Assembly (NCBI RefSeq): GCF_017591425.1
Contig: NW_024467106.1
Coordinates: 24,046,501-24,110,500 of the forward strand
Length of the DNA stretch: 64,000 bases
Source of the DNA: Ochotona curzoniae
Lineage: Eukaryota; Chordata; Mammalia; Lagomorpha; Ochotonidae
Direction: 5' to 3'
The notes below the pieces were generated by a model that was not told where the DNA came from, searched no databases, and saw only the letters and a program-made list of their open reading frames with translations. Position 1 is the stretch's first letter; the number at the start of each line of letters is the position of its first letter. Below are positions 10,815 to 20,939 of this stretch, one piece after another. The position numbers were made by a program, and so were the translations under genes.

Positions 10815-11535
10815 TGCATATGCTTTTCATTCAGGCAAAAGGATATGAAATTTTAATATTCATTTCACAAGTGTTTATTGATGATCTGTAGGTCTTGTAC
10901 TATTTTGGTGAGAATGGGTGCGTGAGAAAGTTGCAAATGAGGGACCACCCAACTATGCTTAGGATGTTCAAGGGAAGGAAAACTTTATAGAGGAAAAAAA
11001 AAAAAACATTTGAGCAGAACCTTGAGAAAATGTGTAATATATTCAGAGAATAGAAAAACATATCCATCATTTTCTTTTCAATGAGTAATTTATGATCCTC
11101 AAAATACATTGCACAATTCTCTTTCATGCTACCGGTTCCTCTGATGATTTTAGAGCCAGAGAAAGAAAACAAGTTATTTCATCTGAGGAACCACCCCCAC
11201 TGGGCCAAGGCATATAAAATAAAGTTTGTGATGTTGTAAAGGAAGATGGGAGTGAAAGAAAGCAGGGAATCAAGCAGAAGCTCAAAAGTTTGAAAAATCA
11301 ATTTCAGTTAAAAGAAGATCAGTCAAGAAAAGAAACACGGCCACGCAGGCTGTGAAGGTTAGCGCCGCACAGCTCGTCCGTGCTGCTCCTAATGGGTCCT
11401 CGCAGACAAACCAGGGGAAGGTGGTTAGGCTGGTGGTAAAGAAAACTTACATTCTAATAAAAATCCGTTTCATCTCGACACAGAGGAATGCAGGTATTGT
11501 TTCAAAGAGAACTAGAATGGGAGCTATTCAACAGA
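10815..11535. other. single-copy stretch, no gene seen
   Basis: AT-rich, with a 13-base A run at about 10994-11006. The 90-codon minus frame at 10900-11172 shows a hydrophobic phenylalanine-rich stretch but no recognisable family. I treat it as chance. Confidence 0.5.
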
Positions 11536-11542
11536 TAAGTAG

Positions 11543-11872
11543 GGGCCTGGCACAGTAGCCTAGCAGCTAAAGTTCTCAAACCTTACATGAGCCGGGATCC
11601 CGTATGGGTGCTGGTTCTAATCCCAGCAACCCCGCTTCCCAATCAGCTTGTAGCCTGGGAAAGCAGTCCAGGATGGCCCAATGCCTTGGGACCCTGCATC
11701 CATCTGGGAGACCCGGAAGAGGCTCCTGGGGCTCCTGGCTTCAGAGCAGCTCAGCTCCAGCCATTGCGGTCAGTTGGGGAGTGAATCAATGGATGGGAGA
11801 TCTTCCTCTCTGTCTCCCATCCTCTCTGTATATCTGCCTTTGTAATAAAGATAAATAAATTAATCATTAAAA
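11543..11872 (+). mobile_element. young full-length CSINE
   Basis: Complete plus-strand CSINE with A box tagcctagcagc (11556-11567) and B box ggttctaatcc (11613-11623). The core includes gcatccatctgggagacccg, and the end is ctctctgtatatctgccttt plus an A-rich tail. The short direct repeat ataagtag on both sides (11535-11542 and 11874-11881) fits a target-site duplication. Like the copy at 4077 it belongs to the presumed pika-type subfamily. Confidence 0.94.
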
Positions 11873-12049
11873 AATAAGTAGTACATTTTTGAGCTAACTA
11901 AGGAATTAAAGAGATGTCAAGATAATGTTGAAAAATGCCTGGCTTTCATCTAGCCAAATACAAGTTTAATCCAAAATTCTGTGGTTTAATAGTTAGGGGA
12001 CCTTGCCAAAAAAAAATATTTTTTTTGAGCATCAAGGTCCCAAAATATA

Positions 12050-13010
12050 AAGCAGGTGCTCAGCAAGCATTATTGCCCTTCTCTCCCTGGAGTAATGCCT
12101 GGACAGCACCAACCTGGCTGTATCAGTCAAAGTCTAATCAGCGATTTTAATATAGGCATTTTAATAAAAAGAGTAGTAATGATAGAAGGAGGTTGCAGCA
12201 CCAGAGGAGTAGCTAGAGGGAAGTAAGAACTAAAAAGTTAAAGAATGCCAGATAAGAGTATCCCCTCATATCACTTCTTTATGGATAATATTAAAATCTT
12301 TTGGGCCCAGAGAGGCAGAGGAATCACTGGGTACTGCCTCCTCGGAACTTTCTGGAAGGCCATCATCTGTGGTGCTGGGTGATCTATGTAGAGCAAGGTA
12401 TCTTCCCTGAAGCATTCCTTTGCAAAACCATGAGACGGGAATACTAAAGGACTTGAGGGTTGTGAGTGAGATGGGCCACTGGGCACTTCAGTAGCTAGCT
12501 CCTGGAGAAAGCTTTACCTTGTAGAATCCTACAACAAGAGAACCACAAGCCTGCAGGAAGCAGGTGCTGGGAAAGCTACGCACTTGTGGGAACCATGTGC
12601 TGTGGAATCTTGCTATGCTGCAGGAACCAGGCTCAGAGAAGCCATTTGCACTGCAAGAACAAGGCAGTGCTGGACATTGTGGAACCACAAAGAGGGAAGC
12701 TCTCTTTCCTGCTCCATTCATTTTTGTCTCCAAACTCTCTATTGACAAAGCTCAACAGTGTCTCATACAGCAAAGAAAAATTAGTGAGCCTGGCTCTGTT
12801 TCACAGAGTAGACCAAGAAGAGCAGACATGGTGCTGGGAAGCAGTAGAAGGGTAATTGGCACTGAGGCTAATCTAGCTTTCCTCTTTGAAGAGCCTCATT
12901 GCAGAATCATGCCCTGTCACTCTTCCAGGGACCCAGTAAATGTGAGCGACCCATCAGAGATAGCACATCTAGCTCCTGGGAAGGGCTTTGTGGGCAGCTT
13001 CTAATGAGAA
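12050..13010. other. unclassified stretch, possibly an ancient repeat
   Basis: Holds the longest frame in the window (146 codons, plus, 12564-13004), which has no recognisable domain or signal peptide and overlaps other frames in both directions. The segment around 12180-12880 has the feel of a decayed interspersed element (gcagcaccagaggagtagct, ggaagcaggtgctgggaaag), but I cannot assign a family. I see no evidence of a real gene. Confidence 0.4.
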
Positions 13011-13596
13011 GTTATTCATCTAATACAAATATAGGCCGTTGACTTGCCTGCATTTGTTAGTAGGCAAGAGCACCACGATAAGTAACAGAAATCAATGTTA
13101 TATTTTTCAACAATGTTATTTTTTGTCTTTCACATCATTTATCCTAAGGTACTCTTAGAATAACTGCCACTTCTCAGTTTTTCTACAAAACCACCTGCAC
13201 ATCCAGTCCTGGCAAGTTTTCTATGTAACTGCATCATTTGTCTTGTCAGTAGGCAGTTAAAATTTCAAGAAGTGAAATTGAGTGGGAGACAAGCAAAGAG
13301 CTGTAGACTTCAGACTCCACTTTACTGACATTTTGCAATAGGAGTACATGTCAGGTACTCAGCCACGTTATAACAAAGTAATGTTTTCTACCCGCTGATT
13401 TGGCTCCCTGTGTCAACTTCCCTGTAGAATCTGCAGGGATAATTTGTGATTTGCAGAACAGGATGCAGGTGTCCACAATACCAAACAGATACTGCAAAAC
13501 ACCATCTTCACAGCTGCTGGATTGTTTTTACAGCAAAACTCCTCAAGTGGCTGGTTGTTTAAGTTATCCGAACATGTGCAAAACCAGAAAGATTTA

Positions 13597-13900
13597 AATA
13601 GTGGGACATTTAGCATCTCCATGGAGACGCTGCTTGGGATACCCACATCCCATGTCAGAGTTCGTAGGCTGATGTTCTGGTTCCTGTCTGTATCCCAGTT
13701 TCCTGCCTCATGGTCACTATGCAGCAGTTCATGGTGGCTCTGGGTTTGAGTCTCTGCCATCCACTTGGGAGACTCAAACTGAGCTCCTAGCTACTCGCTT
13801 TGACCTAACCCAGCCCTAAATATCATGAGCATTAGGGGATAACTCAGCAGATAGGAGATATCTAGATCTCTGCCTTTCAAGCAAATAAATTTAAAAATAT
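13597..13900 (+). mobile_element. old CSINE subfamily copy
   Basis: Older CSINE subtype: catggagacgctgcttggga, tacccacatcccatgtcaga, then tttcctgcctcatggtcact, gggagactcaaactgagctc and ataactcagcagataggaga. It ends with gcctttcaagcaaataaatt. Diverged from the other old copies at 1905 and 42137. Confidence 0.85.
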
Positions 13901-13904
13901 TGCA

Positions 13905-15395
13905 GCATCAAATTCTACATTTCTTCAGAAAGATTTATATACCAACATTACACACAACTTTTAACACATCCAAATATTTAAATATAATTTTTAAAGCAAT
14001 TTTTTTGCTTTCATTTATACTTTAAACCTTAGGAAATTACAGTTGGGAGATTATATTTCCCCGAATCACATCTTATTAAGAAAGTAGAGACATGGCTTAG
14101 GAGCACGCGTTTTGATTCTTCATACCATGTTCTACCAATTACACAAATATGTTGTTAGAGTTTCTGGTTAGTAGCAGGTAACCCCTAATTGTTGATCTTC
14201 CAAGTCCCAGCACTTTATTCATAGTAGCATTTTCCTTTGCAGGAGGTGATCTGTTGTTACAGCTCATTTTCATCTCCCATTGCTATGGTAGTGCTAATTA
14301 TTTAACATCTTGTTCTAAAGGCCACAGTCCCAGCTGAGATCACCCACTGGGCTTTGCTATAATGAGCAAGGCTTCTGGTGGTGGGAAGAGATACATTTTG
14401 ATCTTTTTCTGCAATATTACAAAGTTGTTTTGCCATTTATAATTTTTGTTTGTTGGGAAACAAGATAAATTCACCCCAGTCTGTTCATGCTGCTTAAACT
14501 TCTACATTTAAAAAAAAAATGATTTCTGGAAATGTAACTCTAAAAACAGCATTTAGAACAGCAGGGTCAATTGTTATAGATGGATTCAGAGAGAAAAATA
14601 GAGAACATCTGAGGCTTTTAAAGGAAGGTTTTTCCAAACATATTTACTGCTAGGGACTAACAAGTTTTGAAAATCAATGCTCACCTACTGGTATTGCCCT
14701 ACTCCATTTAAACAGACTCCTGTTCATATACTAGATACAGCTCATACAAATGTACCCTGTTTGGGGCAATACAGAAATGCTGTATTTGGTTTTGTTTTCT
14801 ATTAAGAGCAAATGAAACAAGATGCTTTTCTTCCTCTCTCCACCTTTGTAGGTTATCTCTGTGATGGAAAAAGGAATATCGCTTGTTCCCGTGTGGCTTC
14901 CCACCCTGGGGAGACGTCTGCCTGCCCTTACTTGGCAGATACCCTCCTTCTTCCCTCAGGTTTCCCTTCTCACTTTGATTCTTCCATCTTTGCAACACTG
15001 GCAAGGCCAATTTCTTCTGTTTAAGATCTAAAAAAAAAAAAAAAAAGGATTTCAGTTTTCCTGATAGGATCTCATTGATAGAGAAAATAAATCCATATGT
15101 TTATTTTAAAATGCCTCAAGTGCTGTAAGCAGACGCTGTGAAATGGGGACATTTGGGATGTTATCTAAGCCCTCTTAAATGAGAAGATCATTCAGCAACA
15201 GGAAGGGGGAAGATAATAGGAAGGAGATCTAAAGCACGTGCAGTTCAGCCAGAGGGTGTTTCTTTGGATGATAATTAGTGCTAGCTTGTCTTAGAAAACA
15301 GTGGTGATGAAGAGCTTCAAGATCTATTTTTCAAATAGAACCAAAATTCATTTGTTTGTGAAAATGTTCGGATGGGAATGAAACAATGCAAATTG
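13905..15395. other. single-copy stretch with A17 run
   Basis: No gene recognised. A 17-base A run lies at 15030-15046, preceded by about 300 bases of non-repetitive sequence containing a 70-codon plus frame (14812-15024) and a 100-codon minus frame (14708-15010). The A run could be the tail of a retrocopied transcript, but no flanking duplication was found. Confidence 0.4.
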
Positions 15396-15396
15396 A

Positions 15397-15906
15397 TGTG
15401 GCCGGCTGTATAATGGCCACCAAACATATCAAAACCCAGATCCTTAGAATTTGTGAAAATTATTTTACCTGGCAAAATGAAATTTTGCAGAGAGAAGTCA
15501 GTAAAGAATCTTCAGGTGGAGGAAATTAACGTTGATTTTTAAGGCAGGTCCTAAGTGAATCTCAGGACTTCTTACTCAAGGCAATCAGAAAAGACTCGTG
15601 ATAGAAGGAGACCATGTGGCAGTAATAGAGGTAATCAGAGAGAGAAGAGTTTGTGTTGCTGCGACGGAAGGCAGAGGATACGGTCACGGTGAACATGCAA
15701 GGGGCTGCTACGACCTGGAAAGGAACAGAACGTGACTGCTCCTGGACAGCCTTCAAAGAAAGCGACACCCTAGCTGACTCCTTGGCTGTGACACGGTGAG
15801 ATCTCTTTTTGAACTTCTGGCTTCTAGAACTATAAGGTAAGACAGTTGTGTTATTAGAAATCACCGCATTTGTGGTTTGTTACCACAGACACAGAAAACT
15901 AATGCA
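15397..15906 (+). mobile_element. MLT1-type MaLR LTR
   Basis: Non-autonomous ERVL-MaLR long terminal repeat of about 510 bp. It opens with tgtggccggctgtataatgg and passes through the family's internal landmarks (gagaccatgtggcagtaata, aacttctggcttctagaact). It closes with tttgtggtttgttaccacag and aactaatgca. The direct repeat gatg at both edges (15395-15398, 15908-15911) may be part of the short target duplication. Diverged, solo LTR. Confidence 0.8.
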
Positions 15907-16439
15907 AGATGACTTAGAGAACTTTATTTTGAGCATTAGGGTTAGTGTGATACTATTTAAACGAAGGATATTGAAAAGTGAGCAGGCAGATTTGATGGAT
16001 GGTGAGCTATCAGAGTAACATCAAGAGATCATTTTTTACCTTACTGGTTTTTAGGTCAGTTATTTTAGGCAGTTCCAATGTGACGACCTTGTCCAGCATT
16101 AAGCAGTTATGGAGGATGACGCCTTCACCCAAAAGTCAAAGGTTCGTCATTGTTGGTCTGTCAGGAAAACAGAAGGACTGTCCCAGGGCATACGGCAGAT
16201 CTCAAAATAATAAGGATGGTGCAAACTCCCCATTTCCTTCCAGAAATACAGGTTACTCACCTAAGAAACCTATTGGGTCATGGTAAAACTCATGCTAACC
16301 AAGAAGGGACTGCCTCTGCAAATATAAAGCTAAGATTACAGTTTTTGTTGTGGTAGTTCAGCTTCTTATTGTCTTGCCCACTTCTCCTTGTAAGCATGTT
16401 GAATAAATCTCTTATAATAAAAACCAAAAATTTATGACT

Positions 16440-17010
16440 AACCCAAACTGGAATGATCGGTTTCCCTCTGAATATGTCTTATGTGGAGTTTATTGACTTT
16501 CTTAGATCTGTTGGTTCATTCTCATCACATTTGGGAAATACCCCATGACTCTCTTGATTCTCCATTGCAGCCCTCATATTTTACTCATATTATCTGTAAG
16601 TTAGGCTTCTGATATAATGCCATCAGCCATTAATAACCTGTTAATGTTTTCATTTTCGAATTTCCATGTATGAGTTTGGAAATTTCTGTTTGTCTTCAAT
16701 TTCTACAAAAAAGAATTGTACTTTTTGGTTTTAAAATATCCATTAGGTTTGTTTTTATGTTTTTTGAAATTTCCTTCATCTGTTATAACCATCTTTTATT
16801 ATTAACTCTTTAGTATGTTTGATAGGTATTCCAAGTTTTATGACTGTTAATCCCAACATCTTGAGTCCTTGTTTTTCTCTTGAATAAGGGTCACCCTTGG
16901 ATGATAGTTTGCAGAGACTCTGAGTTTACAACATTAGAAAAATGTTGATTGTTTCGTCATGCTTAGAGGGACTCCAGTAAAGTTTTTCTCTCTGTCCCAA
17001 AGTATAGATC
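16440..17010 (-). mobile_element. old L1M 3' UTR fragment
   Basis: The plus strand reads as the complement of an ancient L1 3' UTR: tttctacaaaaaagaattgt, gaaatttccttcatctgtta, taatcccaacatcttgagtc, cttgtttttctcttgaataa and gggtcaccc. The frames are destroyed. The right edge is uncertain and may extend to about 17130. Confidence 0.65.
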
Positions 17011-17585
17011 GTAGCCCTGAGCAGTTTCCTTAAATATTGTGGTATCTTTCTGGGGTTTCTGTGAGAAGTCCTAGATTTAAACAACCAGTCATGACTTAGA
17101 TTCCACAGGTGTTTTCTCAGCATTGAGCAGTCACTGACATTGCTGCTGAGTGTTTTTAGCTTTCCAAGTTGTTTCTTGATGAGGTTGTTGTGCCGTCCTG
17201 AGGGTGGCTGTGCTCTCGCCTGCTTTCACCAATTTCTCTCTGACCTGAACTCTGACCTCAGTCTTCTCTCTCTGAACCGTTTCTTCTGGGAATGTGAAAC
17301 CAGAAGGAGTCAGCTACATGAAAACAATGCCCAGCATAGTTTCATTTTTTGCAAGTTCGTAACAATCCCAGTTTCTATTGCTCTGTGTTGACATAAATGT
17401 AAGCACAGGAAGCGTCATGTGTGTTTGTGCAGAGTTTATTACTGTTCTTAGCAAGAACCACTTATTGCTAGAGTCTCGGCAACTGAAAGGGTGAATCAGG
17501 ATCTTGGAAAGGATTTCTGGAGCCTAAATATAAAGGTTATGTATCAGGAGAGGGAATCATCTAATAAAACACTTCTTGTTATGGG
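17010..17585. other. single-copy stretch, no gene seen
   Basis: No recognised repeat. An 83-codon plus frame at 17140-17391 begins with a hydrophobic, signal-like stretch but has no family resemblance or upstream promoter, and I treat it as chance. Confidence 0.45.
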
Positions 17586-17587
17586 TT

Positions 17588-17735
17588 ACACATTCAAATC
17601 ACCTGATGCAGATGTCAATCACGCATTTGGCTGGGATAAGCCCCGTTCAACCAAACCAGAATCCTAAGAACTGGATACAGGCATCATTGTCCTTAAAATT
17701 CCCCAGGTGAAAATACACCCGGAGTGGAGGCCCGC
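17588..17735 (+). mobile_element. MER5A-type hAT relic
   Basis: Short non-autonomous hAT-Charlie element. acattcaaatcacctg lies near the left end and ttccccaggtgaaaatacac near the right end, forming the family's inverted ends. The centre shows accaaaccagaatcctaaga in the expected place. No coding capacity. Confidence 0.75.
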
Positions 17736-18614
17736 TGATTTTGAGAGATGATGAACTGACCCACAGCTAGAATAGAACTGAACAGAGAAACTTCATTTTG
17801 ATTACAATTATTTTTTTTTCTCAAGAATTTACAGAAAGTTTGAAAAACTTGAATACGTGTCTTGTTTTAAAGGAAACACACCGAACTCTGGGATTCATAG
17901 TAATTCATTTGTCTTAATGTTCACTGTTACTAATGTCTGCTTCCTGTTAATGGGAGTTCACTGGAGGTGCAGTATTTCTAAGACCAAGGCATGCAATATA
18001 GATCTAAAAAAAGATATACAAACAGATCTCTAATTTAGGAATGTTTGGAATAAAGAACAGGATTGCAACCCAAGACATATGGAAACGCAGCATGTCCTCT
18101 GATGTTTGGAGAACAAATGTGGGGTACTTTAATAAAGAGAAATCCTTGCAGGTTGTGAAAGAAAACTCACTGCTGGTTTTTGAGGCATCTGGTAAGCTTC
18201 GACTGGCAGGTGCTAGTTATTCACAAGGCTAGTCTTAAGATCAAAGCTGGCAGGTCTGTCATTGGCTGCTAAACCTGTTCCACATGGATTGGTTCTGTGG
18301 AACAGTTCCTGAAGGAACATCCCTGCTCTGAATGTCCACCCTTCTTCCTGTGGCTCCTCAATTCTCTTTTAGTGATGCGAGACAGGTATGATTCTATTTC
18401 TATAATAAATATTCACAGGAGCGGTGGCTGTACGGACTAAGCTGCAGTTTCTAGACGACCTAGAGGCTTTGCCTAAGGAAGGAAATTCCAAGTCCGGGGG
18501 TTAGATGAATTGCTATAACATGAGGTAAATATCAAGAAGTGCAGAGGAACAAATTCAAATAACTATAATGACTGGAAATCACCTAAAACCTTTAGACTAA
18601 AATTGTGATTCCCA

Positions 18615-18740
18615 CACCATCATTAGCAGCAGCAGCAGTATTGCTTGCGTGTTAAAAATGAAAACTCTCAGATCCCACCACAGACCCAGGCAGAATCCTC
18701 ATTTTAACAAAGTACTTTAAAGTTGAGGGAGCGATCATTG
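18615..18740 (+). mobile_element. MER5-type hAT relic
   Basis: The segment has the MER5 order: cattagcagcagcagcagta, tgaaaactctcagatcccac, cacagacccaggcagaatcc, then tcattttaacaaagtacttt. Diverged, ends poorly defined, no coding capacity. Confidence 0.68.
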
Positions 18741-18859
18741 ATGTAACTGAAAAATAATGCAAAGGCCTCTAGAAGTCAAGGGTTATAATTCAATCTTCCA
18801 TTATTACAAAAGCTAACACAGATTGAATATGCTATCAAGGAATGGGAAATGAGGCAAGG

Positions 18860-19310
18860 AAGAGAAATTCCACTTATTTTAAGCAAAATAATTTTTCCTC
18901 AATATGTCATTTAGTGATGAAAGGACAGAGGGAGTAAATGGCAAACCTGGGCTATGCAAATCAGCAAGAATGAATTTACATGAATTACCAATTCCAATTA
19001 TAGAATGTTTGACCTAAACAGCTCCTGTTTTTGTGAGAGTCAAGGCTTCTCCTTTGGTGAAGTTGGAAGGAAATGAGAAGCAATTCTAATTGAGTCACAA
19101 AGGCTTAGGAATAGCACTGATAACTCAAAATAAACATTAAATGCCAATTCAAATATTTGTAGGTAACAGGGACTGAAATTGAAAGCACACTTAGTTAATT
19201 AGGCAGGGTCTTAAATCCTGAGTTTTATCACACCTAATAAATGAGATTTGAGTGAATTATAACCCTGATATGACAGCTCCTAAAATCTTACCTTCAAAAT
19301 AATAGTCAAT
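18860..19310. other. candidate conserved non-coding element
   Basis: Non-repetitive stretch with a perfect POU octamer (atgcaaat, 18954-18961), tgagtcac at about 19093-19100, several aatta cores and ttagttaattaggc at about 19191-19204. Motif density is suggestive only. Whether it is conserved cannot be judged from one sequence. Confidence 0.3.
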
Positions 19311-19450
19311 GTTAAATTCAGGGAAGTTAAAATTGAAGCCTAGAGTTGCTACTTTCCACACAGCTTTGCATAACCTGACAATTTTCTCCTATCAAAATGG
19401 ACTTGGCAAAAAGGTTTTTGCTCATAGTAAGGTTTCTTAATTCCCATTTG

Positions 19451-19590
19451 TTCTTTCATCAAACATTTATTAAACACCTGCTCTGTACCAGATAAAGAGT
19501 TCACTGCTGGGCATACAGAACAGAACAAGACCAGCTCCCAGCTTTTGTGAGGCTGGGAAGGGGTGAAACAACTACTGTACTAGGGTGAAA
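19451..19590 (-). mobile_element. L2 3' end fragment
   Basis: The plus strand shows the complement of the L2 3' terminus: ttctttcatcaaacatttat, then taaacacctgctctgtacca, gctgggcatacagaacagaa. This is the usual pattern of an ancient L2 LINE lying on the minus strand. Its 5' limit cannot be seen. Confidence 0.75.
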
Positions 19591-19839
19591 ACCCTTGGTA
19601 ATAGTTTTAGAGTCAGAGAGGAAGCGGCATATAAAACTCACATTAAAAGTGAATTTATTTCAAGGGAGTAAGTGCATAGAGGCAGCCAGCTGTTGGTGTC
19701 CACACAGAGTGAACATGTGGCTGAGTCAGAATGCAGTTATTGTTTTTATAAAGCAAATGTCAGATAAGGGCCATGAGGCAGGTTGAAGTTGAGCTAGCTT
19801 TTCAAATTAGGAGGACCTTGATTTTCTCCTGGTAGGTTA

Positions 19840-20325
19840 GTTGGAAAAGAATGCAGAGCATGAATTGAGCTTGCTTGGGAATACAGGGGTTAGGGGGTCT
19901 CCTGGAGGAATGAATCTCCTTTCTGGTAAGGAGCTTAGATGGCTCTGAGGCTTCTATTCTCTCAAGACTCATGATCTTAGAGGTGTTTAGTGGGACTTGA
20001 ATATGAAGTTGGGCTTTCTAACCACATAATGCCATGTAACTAGCCCATAATTTCCAAAACAATAAAACATTAGGAGAAACATTCCACTCTTGGAATTCGC
20101 AAACACCTGCCATTTTATTCGGTGTATATTTGCAGTGCCTTCAGTGTCTATTTGAAGTGTTATGCTACAATATTTGTCGAGGACAATCTCAAATCGACTA
20201 AATCCAAATTTTTGGAGGTTAGAATGGAGCATCAGTAGTGGTTAGATCTCACTGAGTGGTTGCATTGTGCATCTGCGGGGGCATTCCAATGTAGTATGAA
20301 ATAGTTACAGAAGTTACTACAGAGG
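19840..20325. other. single-copy stretch, no gene seen
   Basis: No recognised repeat family or coding evidence. The 81-codon minus frame at 19987-20232 has no recognisable domain. Confidence 0.45.
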
Positions 20326-20329
20326 CTAG

Positions 20330-20378
20330 TGTCATGGGACACAAGATTAAGCTGCCACCTGCAATGCCTGCATTGGCA
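20330..20378 (+). mobile_element. CSINE head fragment
   Basis: Only the 5' head remains (aagattaagctgccacctgc then aatgcctgcattggca). It lies immediately left of an oppositely oriented head fragment, forming an imperfect palindrome. Confidence 0.6.
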
Positions 20379-20389
20379 TTGTTGATGGC

Positions 20390-20439
20390 AGCATTGGCAA
20401 GCAGAGGTTTAGCAGTGGAGCCACCACACAGGGCCCCAT
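20390..20439 (-). mobile_element. CSINE head fragment, inverted
   Basis: The complement of a CSINE 5' head (gcaagcagaggtttagcagt, then gagccaccacacagggcccc). Together with 20330-20378 it makes an inverted pair only about a dozen bases apart. Confidence 0.6.
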
Positions 20440-20469
20440 CCACGGCTTGCTTGCTTGCTTGTTTGTTTC

Positions 20470-20650
20470 TTTTTTTGGATTTATTCACTTGAAAGAGAGA
20501 GGGGGAAAGGCTCAAGCACTTGGTACATCTTTTGCTACTTTCCTAGGTAGAGAAGTAGATTGAAAGAGCAGCTAAACTCAAGCTAGTGCATACATGGTAT
20601 GCTGGCATTGCAGGCCATGGTTTAACAGGCTGTATCACCCACTCAGCCCC
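20470..20650 (-). mobile_element. internally deleted CSINE
   Basis: Minus-strand SINE with the tail complement (tttggatttattcacttgaa), a purine run (agagagaggggga) and the head complement (gctggcattgcaggccatgg, tttaacaggctgtatcaccc). Much of the central body is missing or rearranged. Confidence 0.65.
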
Positions 20651-20674
20651 ATCCACTACTACCTCTATTTCATA

Positions 20675-20935
20675 GTTTTGATTATTTGAAAGGCCAAGTC
20701 CAAATCATTCCCCAAATGCTGAACCAGTCTGAGGTCAGACGGTAGGAACTCCTTCCAGGTCTCCCATGGGGATAGTAGGGACCCAACTTCCTGAGCTGTC
20801 ACCCACAGCCTCCCACAGTGTATTTTCCAGGAAGCTACAATCAGCCCCAGACCCAGGAGTCGAATTTAGACATTGCAATATGAGATGTAAACACACATGA
20901 GCCATCTTGACCTCTAGGCTAAATGCCTGCTCCCA
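20675..20935 (-). mobile_element. old CSINE copy
   Basis: Minus-strand diverged SINE: tttgattatttgaaaggcca, ttccccaaatgctgaaccag, ccttccaggtctcccatggg, then gacctctaggctaaatgcct at the head. It is the fourth SINE piece in a 600-bp cluster. Confidence 0.7.
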
Positions 20936-20939
20936 TTAA

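Noticed and set aside
12564..13004. 146-codon plus-strand frame as a protein-coding gene
   Set aside because: No recognisable domain, signal peptide, start context or splice structure. Overlapped by other frames on both strands. Length is within chance expectation for 64 kb.
20450..20470. TTGC/TTTG tetranucleotide run as a separate microsatellite
   Set aside because: Only four to five imperfect units (gcttgcttgcttgtttgttt), too short to list as a locus.
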